Shown piece by piece: positions 49,016 through 59,049 of a stretch of DNA of 64,000 nucleotides. The stretch spans positions 1 through 64,000 of the forward strand of contig NZ_QOZG01000010.1 of NCBI RefSeq assembly GCF_003335045.1. Reading direction: 5' to 3'. The notes below the pieces were generated by a model. The model searched no databases and was not told the DNA's origin. It was given only the letters and a program-made list of their open reading frames with translations. The first letter of the stretch is position 1. Each line of letters opens with the position of its first letter. The stretch comes from Paramesorhizobium salinisoli. Its GTDB lineage: Bacteria > Pseudomonadota > Alphaproteobacteria > Rhizobiales > Rhizobiaceae. A program made the translations under genes and the position numbers.

Positions 49016-49756
49016 TCAGTTACCCTCCGGACGGTTTTCAAACAATGAGGAACGGCGGCCGCGCAGGACGATATCGAACTTGTAGGCGCGCATGTCCATC
49101 GGCATGCTCGCATTCATGTCCAGCGGAGCAATGAGGCGCTCGATTGCCGATTTATCAGGGATGGCTTTCACGATGGGGCAACGCAAGATGAGCGGATCGC
49201 CCTCGAAATACATTTGGGTAATGAGGCGCTGCGCAAAACCATGTCCGAAGATGGAGAAATGGATGTGCGCCGGTCGCCAGTCATTGACGCCGTTCGGCCA
49301 CGGATAGGGGCCGGGCTGGATCGTCTTGAACCAGTAACAGCCGTTCTCGTCAGTGATCGTGCGACCTACGCCGCCGAAATTCGGATCAATGGCCGAAAGA
49401 TAGGTTTCCTTCTTGTGGCGGTATCTGCCGCCGGCATTGGCCTGCCAGAACTCAAGAAGTGCGCCGGGCACAGGGCTGTTTCTTTCGTCGAGTACGCGGC
49501 CATGGACCAGAATGCGCGGGCCGATAGGCATTTCGCCGGGCCTGGCATAATTGAGGATCAGGTCGTTATCGAGCTCGTGCAGCATGTTATGGCCGAAGAC
49601 CGGGCCTGTGATTTCGCTTTTCGTGCCTTCGAGTGAAAGCAGCGCGCGCGTAGGAGAGCGAAGCACCGAGGTCTTGTAGCACGGCGTACAGGCTGGAGGA
49701 TGAATTGAAAGGTCACGAGCGAAAAAGGGGCTCGTTTCCGACAGGCTGTTCTTCAT
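49016..49756 (-). CDS. pcaH: Protocatechuate 3,4-dioxygenase beta subunit
   Basis: 246 residues. Carries the non-haem Fe(III) site: Tyr112 (GGRYRHK), Tyr151 (PGPYPW), His164 and His166 (PAHIHFS). Cleaves protocatechuate between the hydroxyls to 3-carboxy-cis,cis-muconate. It overlaps the pcaC stop by 4 bases and is followed immediately by pcaG. Confidence 0.96.
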   Translation of the reverse strand: MKNSLSETSPFFARDLSIHPPACTPCYKTSVLRSPTRALLSLEGTKSEITGPVFGHNMLHELDNDLILNYARPGEMPIGPRILVHGRVLDERNSPVPGALLEFWQANAGGRYRHKKETYLSAIDPNFGGVGRTITDENGCYWFKTIQPGPYPWPNGVNDWRPAHIHFSIFGHGFAQRLITQMYFEGDPLILRCPIVKAIPDKSAIERLIAPLDMNASMPMDMRAYKFDIVLRGRRSSLFENRPEGN

Positions 49757-50160
49757 TTTTCAGCTTTCTTCCGTTCCATCTCCGCATAGGTCTGCTTGGC
49801 AATCTTGAAAGCGTGGTTCGACGCCGGAATCCCCGCATAGATCGCAACATGCATCAATGCTTCGCAGATGTCCTCCCTGGTTGCGCCCGTATTCTCCGTA
49901 GCGCGAATATGCATGGCGACTTCCTCGTCCTGGCCCAGTGCCGCCAGAAGTGCAATTGTCACAATCGAACGCTCGCGCCTGGTCAAGCCGGGGCGGGCCC
50001 AGACCGTGCCCCACGCAGCCTCGGTTATCAGCTGCTGAAAGGGCGCATCAAAATCGGTCGCGGCGTTTGATGCCCGATCCACATGCGCATCGCCCAGAAC
50101 GGAACGGCGTACGCTCATGCCCAGTTGGTAATGTTCGGACGGCACGGCATTGTCAGCCAT
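49753..50160 (-). CDS. pcaC: 4-carboxymuconolactone decarboxylase
   Basis: 135 residues, CGGAGAAT ribosome site. AhpD-like helical fold with the family motif RSIVTIALLAALGQDEEVAM and HVAIYAGIPASNHAF. Decarboxylates 4-carboxymuconolactone to the 3-oxoadipate enol-lactone. Separate from PcaD rather than fused as in some actinobacteria. Confidence 0.95.
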   Translation of the reverse strand: MADNAVPSEHYQLGMSVRRSVLGDAHVDRASNAATDFDAPFQQLITEAAWGTVWARPGLTRRERSIVTIALLAALGQDEEVAMHIRATENTGATREDICEALMHVAIYAGIPASNHAFKIAKQTYAEMERKKAEK

Positions 50161-50163
50161 GAA

Positions 50164-50967
50164 TTATTCTCCGTGCAACAGATCGTGTGAGAGGAAGTCG
50201 CGCAAAAGCGCAGTGTAGCCGTCCGGCTGTTCGACGCAGGGGATGTGCCCGCAGCCTGGAATTTCGGCAAAGCGTGCGCCGGGGATACGGTCAGCCAACT
50301 CTCGCACGAGAGCGGGTGGCGTCGCGCCGTCTTGATCGCTTGCGATACAAAGAACAGGTACGGCTATCCGTTTTGTCGCGCCGGTAAAATCAGCGTCGCG
50401 CAGGGCAGCGCAGGTAGCGGCATAGCCGTGGAGCGGCTGGCGGACAAACATGTTGCAATAGGCACGATAGGCGGCATTGTCCGGCTTGCGATAACCGGCC
50501 GTGAACCAGCGCGGCATGGTGGCATCGAGAATACTGGCAAGACCGTCTCTCATGATCGTGTCGATGCGGCCGTTCCACATCTCCGCCGTACCGATCTTGT
50601 GTGCGGTATTGGAAAGAATGAGGCCGGCCACCAGATCGGGCCGCGCGGCATAGACGCCCTGTGCAATCAGCCCGCCGACCGACAGGCCGCACAAAACGGT
50701 GCGACCAATGGACAGCTTTTCAAGCAACGCGATCAGATCCTGTGCCAGAAGCTCTATCGTATAGGGCGTTTCACCGATATCGGAGAGGCCATGTCCACGC
50801 AGGTCAAAAGCCAGTGTAGTGACTTCATTGCCGAGCCGGTCCCTAACGTCATTCCAGATGCGGTGATCGGTTCCAAGCGAACTGATGAAAACGAGCACGG
50901 GGTCTGCTTTCCCGCTCGTCCGCAAATCATAATGAAAAACGGTGTCGTTTATCTCGGCAAACAGCAA
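50164..50967 (-). CDS. pcaD: 3-oxoadipate enol-lactonase
   Basis: 267 residues if it begins at TTG 50967, which has AGAGGAG six bases upstream and yields the family-typical start (M)LFAEINDTVFHYD. A GTG at 50991 would add 8 residues but has a poorer ribosome site. Alpha/beta-hydrolase with nucleophile Ser in CGLSVGG and late His in GCGHIPCVEQPDG. First gene of pcaDCHGB, facing pcaQ. Confidence 0.93.
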   Translation of the reverse strand: MLFAEINDTVFHYDLRTSGKADPVLVFISSLGTDHRIWNDVRDRLGNEVTTLAFDLRGHGLSDIGETPYTIELLAQDLIALLEKLSIGRTVLCGLSVGGLIAQGVYAARPDLVAGLILSNTAHKIGTAEMWNGRIDTIMRDGLASILDATMPRWFTAGYRKPDNAAYRAYCNMFVRQPLHGYAATCAALRDADFTGATKRIAVPVLCIASDQDGATPPALVRELADRIPGARFAEIPGCGHIPCVEQPDGYTALLRDFLSHDLLHGE

Positions 50968-51039
50968 GGCTTTCTCCTCTTGGGATGACACTCTCGCGCT
51001 TCCATCCGGTTAAGTAAAATGATAATCTTGACCAGAATC

Positions 51040-51055
51040 ATAACTTATAGGTTAT
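51040..51055. promoter_or_regulatory. PcaQ box
   Basis: ATAACT-TATA-GGTTAT in the 95-base gap between pcaD and pcaQ. It matches, with one change in the left arm, the ATAACC-N4-GGTTAT-type dyad described for PcaQ in rhizobia. It is centred about 80 bases upstream of the proposed pcaD start and 15 bases from pcaQ, fitting activation of pcaD and autoregulation. Confidence 0.75.
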
Positions 51056-51062
51056 AAATAGC

Positions 51063-52007
51063 GTGATCGGAAACAGGATAAAGTTTCGCCATCTGCACAC
51101 ATTCGTTGAAGTGGCGCGGCAGAAGAGCGTGATGAAAGCCTCGGAAATTCTCAATGTAAGCCAACCGGCGGTCACCAAAACGATACGTGAACTGGAAGAA
51201 ATCCTGGGTGTTTCCGTTCTGGAGCGCGACGGCCGCGGCATCAGGGTTACACGCTACGGCGAGGTGTTCCTGCGCCATGCGGGGAGCGCGCTGACAGCCC
51301 TACGTCAAGGATTGGACTCTGTCTCAAAGGAACTGGACGGCTCCGGTCCGCCGGTCAGCGTTGGAGCGCTGCCTACAGTTTCGACCCGTATCATGCCGAA
51401 GGCGATAAGCCTGTTCCTGGAAGAGAGAACCGGCAGCAGCGTAAAAATAGTAACCGGCGAAAATGCTGTCCTTTTGGAGCAGTTGCGGGTCGGAGATCTC
51501 GATCTTGTGGTTGGCCGTCTGGCCGCACCGGAGAAAATGACGGGCTTCTCATTCGAGCATCTTTACTCGGAGCGGGTGCGGTTCCTGGTAAGAGCGGGTC
51601 ATCCGCTGACCGATGGCCGCGCTGTTTTCGATCGTCTGGCTGGCTACCCTGTTCTCATGCCGACCCGCAATTCGGTCATTCGACCGTTTGTCGAGCAATT
51701 GCTGATCACCAATGGCATCGGTTCCCTGCCAACGCAGATCGAAACCGTTTCCGACGCCTTTGGCCGGGCTTTTGTTCGCGACAGCGATGCGGTTTGGATC
51801 ATTTCTGAAGGCGTTGCCGCTCGAGACGTTGCCGAAGGCAAGCTTGTTGTCCTTCCTATTGATACGAGCGAAACGACCGGGCCGGTCGGGCTTACCATGC
51901 GAACGGATGTGATCCAGACGGCTGCCATGCAAATTCTCGTGCAAACGATACGCCAGGCGGCCGGCATGTCGGCCGGGATAAAAAAGACAATGCGGTCAGG
52001 CGCCTGA
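51063..52007 (+). CDS. pcaQ: LysR-type activator PcaQ
   Basis: 314 residues from GTG 51063 (family-like start MIGNRIKFRHLHTFVEVARQ). N-terminal helix-turn-helix ASEILNVSQPAVTKTIRELE. The C-terminal effector domain is expected to bind carboxymuconolactone-type intermediates. Divergent from pcaDCHGB, with a PcaQ box in between, the standard arrangement in Rhizobiales. Confidence 0.93.
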   Translation: MIGNRIKFRHLHTFVEVARQKSVMKASEILNVSQPAVTKTIRELEEILGVSVLERDGRGIRVTRYGEVFLRHAGSALTALRQGLDSVSKELDGSGPPVSVGALPTVSTRIMPKAISLFLEERTGSSVKIVTGENAVLLEQLRVGDLDLVVGRLAAPEKMTGFSFEHLYSERVRFLVRAGHPLTDGRAVFDRLAGYPVLMPTRNSVIRPFVEQLLITNGIGSLPTQIETVSDAFGRAFVRDSDAVWIISEGVAARDVAEGKLVVLPIDTSETTGPVGLTMRTDVIQTAAMQILVQTIRQAAGMSAGIKKTMRSGA

Positions 52008-52074
52008 ACGGCGACTGACTTTTCTATCGCGCGAAACTCTCGTCGAAAATGCATGCCGCTGGCCGACCCGGTTC

Positions 52075-52741
<667 letters not shown>

Positions 52742-52906
52742 TCAACGCGGTTCTGCCTTTATTCTTTAGGGGCGTTGCAGGCTGAGCAATGGACGTTTGA
52801 GGCATAAAATTGCACAAATAGAACATGAATCGGGCGGCTATCGGCTAAAAGGCTTACCTCTATTGGATGAATCAAGCATTTCAAACACATGCTGCAAGGT
52901 GCTGCC

Positions 52907-53662
52907 TCATTGCAGTACGGCGCGCAAATCCGATTGGACTTTCAGCATCGCAGGCAGCATGCTCTCCAGGAGATCGCTGATCTCCACATGGGCTGCAGGC
53001 GCGCCAATATTCAGCGCCGCAACCACCGCCCCACGGTGATTGAAGACTGGCACGGCGATGGAGCGCAGCCCAAGTTCCAGCTCCTGATCGTTGATCGCGT
53101 AGCCTTGCGCGCGGATGCGTCCTAATTCTTCGATCAGCCGATCGGGCTCGGTCCTGGTGAAGGGGGTACGCGATTTCAGCTCAGTGCGCTCCAGCACGCT
53201 ACGAGCTTCTGCTTCACCGAGCCACGCGAGAAGAACACGCCCCATCGAGGCGCAATAAGCGGGCAGTCGGCTTCCGGCCATCAGATTAATCGACATGACG
53301 CGTATCTGCGCGGCGCGAGCGATATAAACAATCTCCGTTCCGTCGAGCACCGAAGCAGAGGCGCTTTCGCCGACCACATCGGAAAGGCGATCAAGATGCG
53401 GCTGGATGATCGTAGGCAAAGGTGTGGCTGAAAGATAAGCATGGCCCAGCCGCAGGATCTTCGGCAACAGCATAAAGAACTTGCCGTCATATTCGGCATA
53501 GCCGAGTTGCGCGAGCGTGAGCAGGCACCGGCGCGCCGTCGCCCGGTCCAGACCGGTGATCCTCGATACTTCGGCAATGGAAAGGCGCGACTTGTCCTCG
53601 CCAAAGGCTTCGATTACCCGCAATCCCTTGGCAAACCCGCCGACAAAATCCGTCTCGCGCAT
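52907..53662 (-). CDS. pcaR: IclR-family regulator of the beta-ketoadipate pathway (PcaR/PobR type)
   Basis: 251 residues, GGAGAG ribosome site. N-terminal helix-turn-helix (LSIAEVSRITGLDRATARRC) and the IclR effector domain with YIARAAQIRVMSINLMAGSR and LPAYCASMGRVLLAWLG, diagnostic of the PcaR/PcaU/PobR group. Divergent from pcaIJF and convergent in direction with the broken pobA. By position it controls pcaIJF and perhaps pobA; the inducer could be 3-oxoadipate or 4-hydroxybenzoate. Confidence 0.88.
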   Translation of the reverse strand: MRETDFVGGFAKGLRVIEAFGEDKSRLSIAEVSRITGLDRATARRCLLTLAQLGYAEYDGKFFMLLPKILRLGHAYLSATPLPTIIQPHLDRLSDVVGESASASVLDGTEIVYIARAAQIRVMSINLMAGSRLPAYCASMGRVLLAWLGEAEARSVLERTELKSRTPFTRTEPDRLIEELGRIRAQGYAINDQELELGLRSIAVPVFNHRGAVVAALNIGAPAAHVEISDLLESMLPAMLKVQSDLRAVLQ

Positions 53663-53690
53663 ATGACACTCTCCATTTCCTTCGGTCTAT

Positions 53691-53729
53691 TTTGTGCGAT
53701 AATTGAACAAAAATCAAATACCGCACAAA
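53691..53729. promoter_or_regulatory. Candidate IclR-type operator between pcaR and pcaI
   Basis: TTTGTGCG (53691-53698) and CGCACAAA (53722-53729) are perfect inverted arms, 31 bases centre to centre, in the divergent promoter region. The half-site GCACAAAT also occurs at 52812-52819 upstream of the broken pobA, suggesting a shared regulator. Confidence 0.6.
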
Positions 53730-53821
53730 TGAATTGACCATTTCGGAGCTGATTGGCTAACTCCTGCGGGAATGACGCTGGAGTTCGGATTTAAGCCGTT
53801 GCTCTCGGCACGGAGGTCTTC

Positions 53822-54529
53822 ATGGATAAAACAATCGGAAGTCTGCCGGAGGCAATCGCCGAAATAGGCGATGGCGCTACCCTCATGATCGGGGGCTTTG
53901 GCGGATCCGGTGCGCCGATCGAGCTTATTCATGCTTTGATCGACAAAGGACCGAAAAACCTGACGGTTATCAACAACAATGCGGGCAATGGACGTATCGG
54001 CATTGCCGCCATGATCGATGCAGGCATGGTCAGGAAGATGATCTGCTCGTTTCCGCGTTCCTCCGATCCGCGCGCCTTCACAGACAAATATCTTGCTGGA
54101 GAGATCGAGCTTGAGCTGGTTGCGCAAGGAACACTCGCCGAACGCATCCGCGCAGGCGGTGCAGGTATTCCTGCGTTCTATACGCCGACGGCTTATGGCA
54201 CCGAACTGGCTGAGGGCAAAGTCATCGCTGAGTTCGACGGTCGCCCCTATGTGCAGGAGCGCTGGCTGAAGGCGGACTTCGCGCTGATCAAAGCCCATAT
54301 CGGCGATATTCACGGCAATCTCACCTATCGAATGGCAGCGCGCAATTTCAACCCGCTGATGTGCATGGCGGCGACCAGGACCATCGTGCAGGCGTCGCAG
54401 ATCGTGCCGCTCGGTGGTATCAAACCTGAGAACGTCATCACCCCCGGCATCTTCGTTGATCGCGTCGTTGAAGTCGCAACCCCGCGACAGGAAGAAGAAC
54501 TCACACGGGCAGGAGTGGCTTACGCATGA
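53822..54529 (+). CDS. pcaI: 3-oxoadipate CoA-transferase subunit A
   Basis: 235 residues, GGAGG ribosome site. Family I CoA-transferase alpha subunit (TLMIGGFGGSGAPIELIHAL, NNNAGNGRIGIAAMIDAG). With PcaJ it moves CoA from succinyl-CoA to 3-oxoadipate. The stop overlaps pcaJ by 4 bases. Confidence 0.95.
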   Translation: MDKTIGSLPEAIAEIGDGATLMIGGFGGSGAPIELIHALIDKGPKNLTVINNNAGNGRIGIAAMIDAGMVRKMICSFPRSSDPRAFTDKYLAGEIELELVAQGTLAERIRAGGAGIPAFYTPTAYGTELAEGKVIAEFDGRPYVQERWLKADFALIKAHIGDIHGNLTYRMAARNFNPLMCMAATRTIVQASQIVPLGGIKPENVITPGIFVDRVVEVATPRQEEELTRAGVAYA

Positions 54530-55215
54530 CCATTGACACCCATGAGGACATCAAGCTTTCCAATGCCCAAATCGCCTGGCGCGCCGCGCAGGATATTGCT
54601 GATGGCGCCTATGTGAATCTCGGCATCGGCTTTCCGGAGATGGTTGCCCGCTACCAGCCAGCGGGTCGAGAGGCGATTTTCCATACCGAGAACGGTATTC
54701 TGGATTTCGGTGAGGCGCCACCCGAAGGCGAAGAGGACTGGGACCTGATCAATGCCGGCAAAAAGGCGGTAACGCTGAAGCCAGGCGCGTCCTTCTTTCA
54801 CCATGCCGACAGCTTCGCCATGGTACGCGGCGGTCATCTCGATGTGGCGATCCTCGGAGCCTATCAAGTGGCCGAGAATGGTGATCTTGCCAACTGGCGC
54901 GTGGGTGCAAGAGGTGTTCCGGCGGTTGGCGGCGCAATGGACCTCGTGCACGGCGCCAAGCAGGTCGTCGTTATCACCGAACACGTGACCAGGAATGGAG
55001 AGCCGAAGCTGGTGGAACGATGCACCTTCCCGTTGACGGGGCTGGGCTGCATCACGCGCGTTTACACCAGCCATGCCGTCATTGACATCGACAAAGGCCG
55101 TTTTGTCCTGCGCGAAAAACTGGCCGCCATGCCACTGGATGTGCTCCAGGCCATGACAGGCGCAAAGCTCCATATCGCGGGGCCTGTCGCTGATCTTGTC
55201 GTTCCCGAATTGTGA
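54526..55215 (+). CDS. pcaJ: 3-oxoadipate CoA-transferase subunit B
   Basis: 229 residues. The catalytic Glu is Glu55 in FHTENGILDFG; VNLGIGFPEMVARY and the conserved GGHLDVAILGAYQV follow. Translationally coupled to pcaI by a 4-base overlap and followed 8 bases later by pcaF. Confidence 0.95.
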   Translation: MTIDTHEDIKLSNAQIAWRAAQDIADGAYVNLGIGFPEMVARYQPAGREAIFHTENGILDFGEAPPEGEEDWDLINAGKKAVTLKPGASFFHHADSFAMVRGGHLDVAILGAYQVAENGDLANWRVGARGVPAVGGAMDLVHGAKQVVVITEHVTRNGEPKLVERCTFPLTGLGCITRVYTSHAVIDIDKGRFVLREKLAAMPLDVLQAMTGAKLHIAGPVADLVVPEL

Positions 55216-55223
55216 GGCTGACC

Positions 55224-56426
55224 ATGGCTGAAGCTTATATATGCGACTATGTCCGCACACCAATAGGCCGCTATGGTGGCGTGCTTTCCTCTGTTCGTGC
55301 GGACGATCTCGGCGCGATCCCTTTGAAGGCTTTGATGGAACGCAACCGCTCGGTCGACTGGCAAGCGGTTAACGATGTGATCTTCGGTTGCGCCAATCAG
55401 GCAGGCGAGGACAATCGCAATGTCGCGCGCATGTCGCTGCTGCTTGCAGGGTTCCCGGTTCGCGTGTCCGGCACGACGATCAACCGCCTCTGCGGATCGG
55501 GCATGGATGCCGTCATCACCGCGGCGCGCGCCATCAAGGCGGGCGAGGCGGATCTGATTATCGCCGGCGGTGTGGAAAGCATGAGCCGTGCGCCTTTAGT
55601 CATGCCTAAGGCGGATAGCGCCTTCTCGCGCAAGGCGGAGATTTTCGACACCACCATCGGCTGGCGCTTCATCAATCCGATGATGAAAAAGCAATATGGC
55701 GTCGATTCCATGCCCGAAACCGGAGAGAATGTCTCCGAAGAATATAAAATTTCGCGCCAGGATCAGGACATTTTTGCGTTGCGCAGCCAGGAGAAGGCCG
55801 CCGCGGCACAGGCCAACGGCCGTCTTGCGAAGGAAATCGCGCCGGTCACGATCCCCCAGCGCAAGGGCGATCCGCTTGTTGTTGAGAAGGATGAACATCC
55901 GCGCGCAACCAGTCTTGAAGCGCTGGCCAGATTGCCGACGCCCTTCCGAGAAGGCGGTACGGTGACAGCGGGCAATTCATCAGGCGTCAATGACGGCGCG
56001 GCAGCGCTCATCATCGCCTCGGCAGCGGCAGCGAAGCAATATGGTTTGACGCCTATTGCCCGTATTGTGGGTGGCGCGGCTGCGGGCGTTCCTCCGCGTA
56101 TCATGGGTATCGGACCTGCTCCGGCGACAAGGAAACTTTGCGCGCGCATCGGCATCGCGCCGGATGCCTTTGATGTGATTGAGCTGAATGAAGCCTTCGC
56201 TTCCCAAGGGCTCGCCGTGCTGCGTGAGCTCGATATCGCCGACGACGACAAACGCGTCAATCCGAACGGCGGCGCCATCGCGCTTGGGCACCCGCTTGGG
56301 ATGTCCGGTGCGCGCATTGCCGGAACCACGGCGCTGGAACTCTCGCTCAACGGTGGGAAGTATGCCCTGGCAACCATGTGTATCGGGGTTGGGCAGGGCA
56401 TCGCTATTGCCCTCGAAAGGGCTTGA
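55224..56426 (+). CDS. pcaF: 3-oxoadipyl-CoA thiolase
   Basis: 400 residues from ATG 55224 (GAGGCTGACC upstream). Thiolase triad: Cys90 (NRLCGSGMDAV), a His in GGAIALGHPLGMSGAR, and the C-terminal Cys in MCIGVGQGIA. Splits 3-oxoadipyl-CoA into succinyl-CoA and acetyl-CoA, the last step of the pathway. Confidence 0.96.
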   Translation: MAEAYICDYVRTPIGRYGGVLSSVRADDLGAIPLKALMERNRSVDWQAVNDVIFGCANQAGEDNRNVARMSLLLAGFPVRVSGTTINRLCGSGMDAVITAARAIKAGEADLIIAGGVESMSRAPLVMPKADSAFSRKAEIFDTTIGWRFINPMMKKQYGVDSMPETGENVSEEYKISRQDQDIFALRSQEKAAAAQANGRLAKEIAPVTIPQRKGDPLVVEKDEHPRATSLEALARLPTPFREGGTVTAGNSSGVNDGAAALIIASAAAAKQYGLTPIARIVGGAAAGVPPRIMGIGPAPATRKLCARIGIAPDAFDVIELNEAFASQGLAVLRELDIADDDKRVNPNGGAIALGHPLGMSGARIAGTTALELSLNGGKYALATMCIGVGQGIAIALERA

Positions 56427-56596
56427 GGCTGCTCCCGCTTGCAACTGAACATGCGGAAACGTACCAGCGCTTCCCGTTCGGGACTCTAAATCGTGATCGG
56501 GCAGCGAATGAGCACCGCATATGGGCGCCTGGCAATGCCCGGACCGGGCGACCATTTAGATTTCGTTCGCATGCCTGCCCATAGCGGCGTGACTGG

Positions 56597-57341
56597 CGGA
56601 AGCTGGCACAGACGAACAGGGTCCTCGATACGACCTCATATGCGGTCAAGGCCATAGAAGCCTTCAAGGCTCTCGGCGAAACGCACATTCCGGCAATGAT
56701 TGTAGCCACCCCCGAAACCGATCGCTATCTGATGAGCCTCGTCGAAAATCTGGCGCGCAGACAGCATTCCAGCCAGGATCTGCTGGCCGCCGTACAGGTA
56801 CTTTCGGATCGAGGATACACACACGTCCAGATTGCTCAGAAGATCGGGCTGGAGCCGGGCTATATACAGGCAATCCTTCAATTGCTGCGCGCGGAAGAGG
56901 AACGGCTGATAACCGCAGTTGAAAAAGGATGGCTCCCGCTTTCCCTCGCCGTGGAGTTCGCCAGATCCAACGATGCCGATGTCCAGATCGCCATGATGGA
57001 GGCTTATGAAAAGGGCCCCCTCAAAGGAGATCAACTTCTGAAAGCCCGTCGGCTGGTCGAAAAACGCAAGGCATTCGGTCAAAAGTACCAGAAAACGATC
57101 CCCCGCACCGACAAGCCCATGACAGCGGCAAGGCTGGCCCAGACGTTTCAGGAAGAAGTCCGTCGTCAGCGCCTCGCGATTCAGAAGGCGGATGTTGCGG
57201 AGCAACGATTGCTATTCGTCGTCTCCGCCATGCGCAAACTTCATTCGGAGGAGCATTTCAGGACTCTTTTACCGCTCGGAAGGGATCGTCGACATGCCCA
57301 AGCCGCTTGCTGACCTTCTTTTTGGGAACCTTACCGCATGA
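56597..57341 (+). pseudogene. RepB/ParB-like partition protein, N-truncated and frameshifted
   Basis: The frame opens within the ParB domain (RKLAQTNRVLDTTSYAVKAI), without its own start, and contains LVENLARRQHSSQDLLAAVQ and the helix-turn-helix YTHVQIAQKIGLEPGYIQAI. Near 57266-57270 an extra T shifts the frame; the family-type end, GIVDMPKPLADLLFGNL, lies in the next frame and its stop overlaps the start at 57338. At least the first 60 residues are missing. Confidence 0.7.
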
Positions 57342-58226
57342 ACCGATCCAGCTTCGAACAACATACTATCACCGTCCCGCTGAACGACATTCTTCCGACT
57401 CGCCCCCTTCCCGCTGGCCTCAAGCACTCGCCAAAGTTCAAGACGATCCTCGCATCGATACAGGAAGTCGGCATCATAGAGTCTCTTGCGGTATTCCCCG
57501 AAAAGGGCCGGAAACGCGATGAAAAAAATATCCTTCTCGACGGTCATCTGCGGTTCGAATGCCTGAAGATTCTCGGTGCCACACATGCCGTCTGCCTCCT
57601 GTCGAATGACGATGAAGGGTTCACGTTCAACCGCCAGGTTAATCGGCTGAGCGCCGTGCAGGAGCACCGCATGATTATGCAGGCGATTGCGAAGAAGGTT
57701 CCCCCTGAACGTATAGCCAAAGCGCTCAACGTCAATGTTGAGCACATCCGTGAACGCCAACGCATGCTGGATGGCATCGCGCCCGAAGTAGTGGAACTGC
57801 TGAAAGACAGATTGGCGGCGCGCAGCGTGTTTTCAATCCTTCGCAAGATGAAGCCCATGAGACAGATCGAAGCCGCAGAAATGATGATCGCGGCAAATCG
57901 CTTCACGATGACGTACGCCGCCATGATCCTCTCGGCAACACGTCCGGAGTTTCTACTTGAGCCAAAGAAGCCGATAGAAGCATCGGTGGAAGATATTGCC
58001 CGCATGGAGCGGGAAATGGAAAAGCTCTATCAGGATTATCGGACAGTCCAGGACACGCTCGGGATACAATGCTCGTCCTCGTGGTAGCAAAGGCTACGTT
58101 TCCCGTTTGATGCGAAATGAGGCCATTGTGGACCATCTCCTGCGTTATCATGCCGATATGGCAGGTAAACTGGAAAAAGTCATGGAAGCCATCCAAGCCG
58201 ATGCCATGTCGTTTGAAAGGGAATGA
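57338..58226 (+). pseudogene. Second RepB/ParB-like partition protein, frameshifted near C-terminus
   Basis: From ATG 57338: ParB-type N-terminus (LKHSPKFKTILASIQEVGII, ILLDGHLRFECLKILG) and helix-turn-helix (PPERIAKALNVNVEHIRERQ). After VQDTLG the frame breaks at about 58055; the expected LVLVVAKGYVSRLMRNEAI needs two frame changes before the stop at 58226. Up to the break it gives 249 residues, so a shortened product is possible. Such RepB-C-domain pairs mark integrative elements and plasmids in Rhizobiales. Confidence 0.7.
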
Positions 58227-58511
58227 CATCAGCGCCAGGTTCAGGCTGCCATTCAAAATCCGAGCGATACATAGATTGCTATGGCGCGGCGCCGGCATTA
58301 CACAATCCGCAGCGAAATACCGACATAGTTACATTCCAGCTTCACGGAACGTGATCGCGGCAAAGCGACATAATCCCTTGAAATGTAGACTGTCCTTTTT
58401 ATACGCATGGTATCCTAAACACCGCACGGGCACGCGCCGGATCTTTTCTTTTAATGGCGAACAATCCTTCCATGGTCTCTGCCCCTTCCGGGCATGGGAT
58501 TTCTAGAGACG

Positions 58512-58718
58512 ATGGCGCTTAAACAGGACAAGATCAGCATCGAAGTCTTCGGATCTTCAGCCTCACCGGAAACGGCGCAGAACGATGGTGATCGCGCCGA
58601 CGAAGCGATCCTGATCCTTGCCCGGCTAATCGGCAGGCAGATCGCCCGCGAAGAGTTCAAGCGGAAGACCGCGCTGGAGCGCAAGGCGCGAAATCGGCAG
58701 GCGCTCGGGAATGCGTGA
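58512..58718 (+). CDS. Small protein with ARLIGRQIARE motif, recombinase-associated
   Basis: 68 residues. The core ILARLIGRQIAREEF closely matches IARLIGKQMAREDF in the small protein at 62235, which also lies beside a serine recombinase. Both have acidic N-termini and basic, Asn/Arg-rich tails. Function unknown; the pairing suggests a recombination accessory factor (inference). Confidence 0.6.
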   Translation: MALKQDKISIEVFGSSASPETAQNDGDRADEAILILARLIGRQIAREEFKRKTALERKARNRQALGNA

Positions 58719-58738
58719 CATCGCCCTTGCAAGAAGAC

Positions 58739-58756
58739 GAATTACACGTATAATTC
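58739..58756. promoter_or_regulatory. Candidate toxin-antitoxin operator
   Basis: GAATTA-CACGTA-TAATTC is a perfect 6-bp inverted repeat 28 bases upstream of the antitoxin start, in an AT-rich promoter-like stretch. Confidence 0.45.
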
Positions 58757-58784
58757 AGGTATTCTATTTGAAAGGATGCCTGCC

Positions 58785-59039
58785 ATGCCAACCGTCGGTT
58801 CCCTCGAATTCCAGCGCAAGTTCGGCGAGTTCCAGCATCAGGCGCAGCGTGAGCCGGTGGAGATTACCCGTCATGGGCGGCGCGAGTTCGTGCTGATGTC
58901 CGCCGACCATTACGATTGGCTCCGTGCCGCAGCACAGCGGACGCATCGCACGACGGACGCCGCTGATGTAGTGATCGACGCAGTGGAGCGCGCCGAGATG
59001 GGCCCGGAACATGCGCATCTCGACGAGTTGCTGAAGTAA
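58785..59039 (+). CDS. Phd/YefM-type antitoxin
   Basis: 84 residues from ATG 58785, with GAAAGGA nine bases upstream (an ATG at 58776 would be too close to it). The N-terminal Phd fold (EFQRKFGEFQHQAQREPVEI, ITRHGRREFVLMSADHY) is clear, and the C-terminus is acidic for toxin binding. The toxin gene follows after 10 bases. Confidence 0.88.
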   Translation: MPTVGSLEFQRKFGEFQHQAQREPVEITRHGRREFVLMSADHYDWLRAAAQRTHRTTDAADVVIDAVERAEMGPEHAHLDELLK

Positions 59040-59049
59040 GGCCGACGGC

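Noticed and set aside
58776-58785. Upstream ATG for the Phd antitoxin
   Set aside because: It lies directly on the ribosome site; the ATG nine bases further gives normal spacing.
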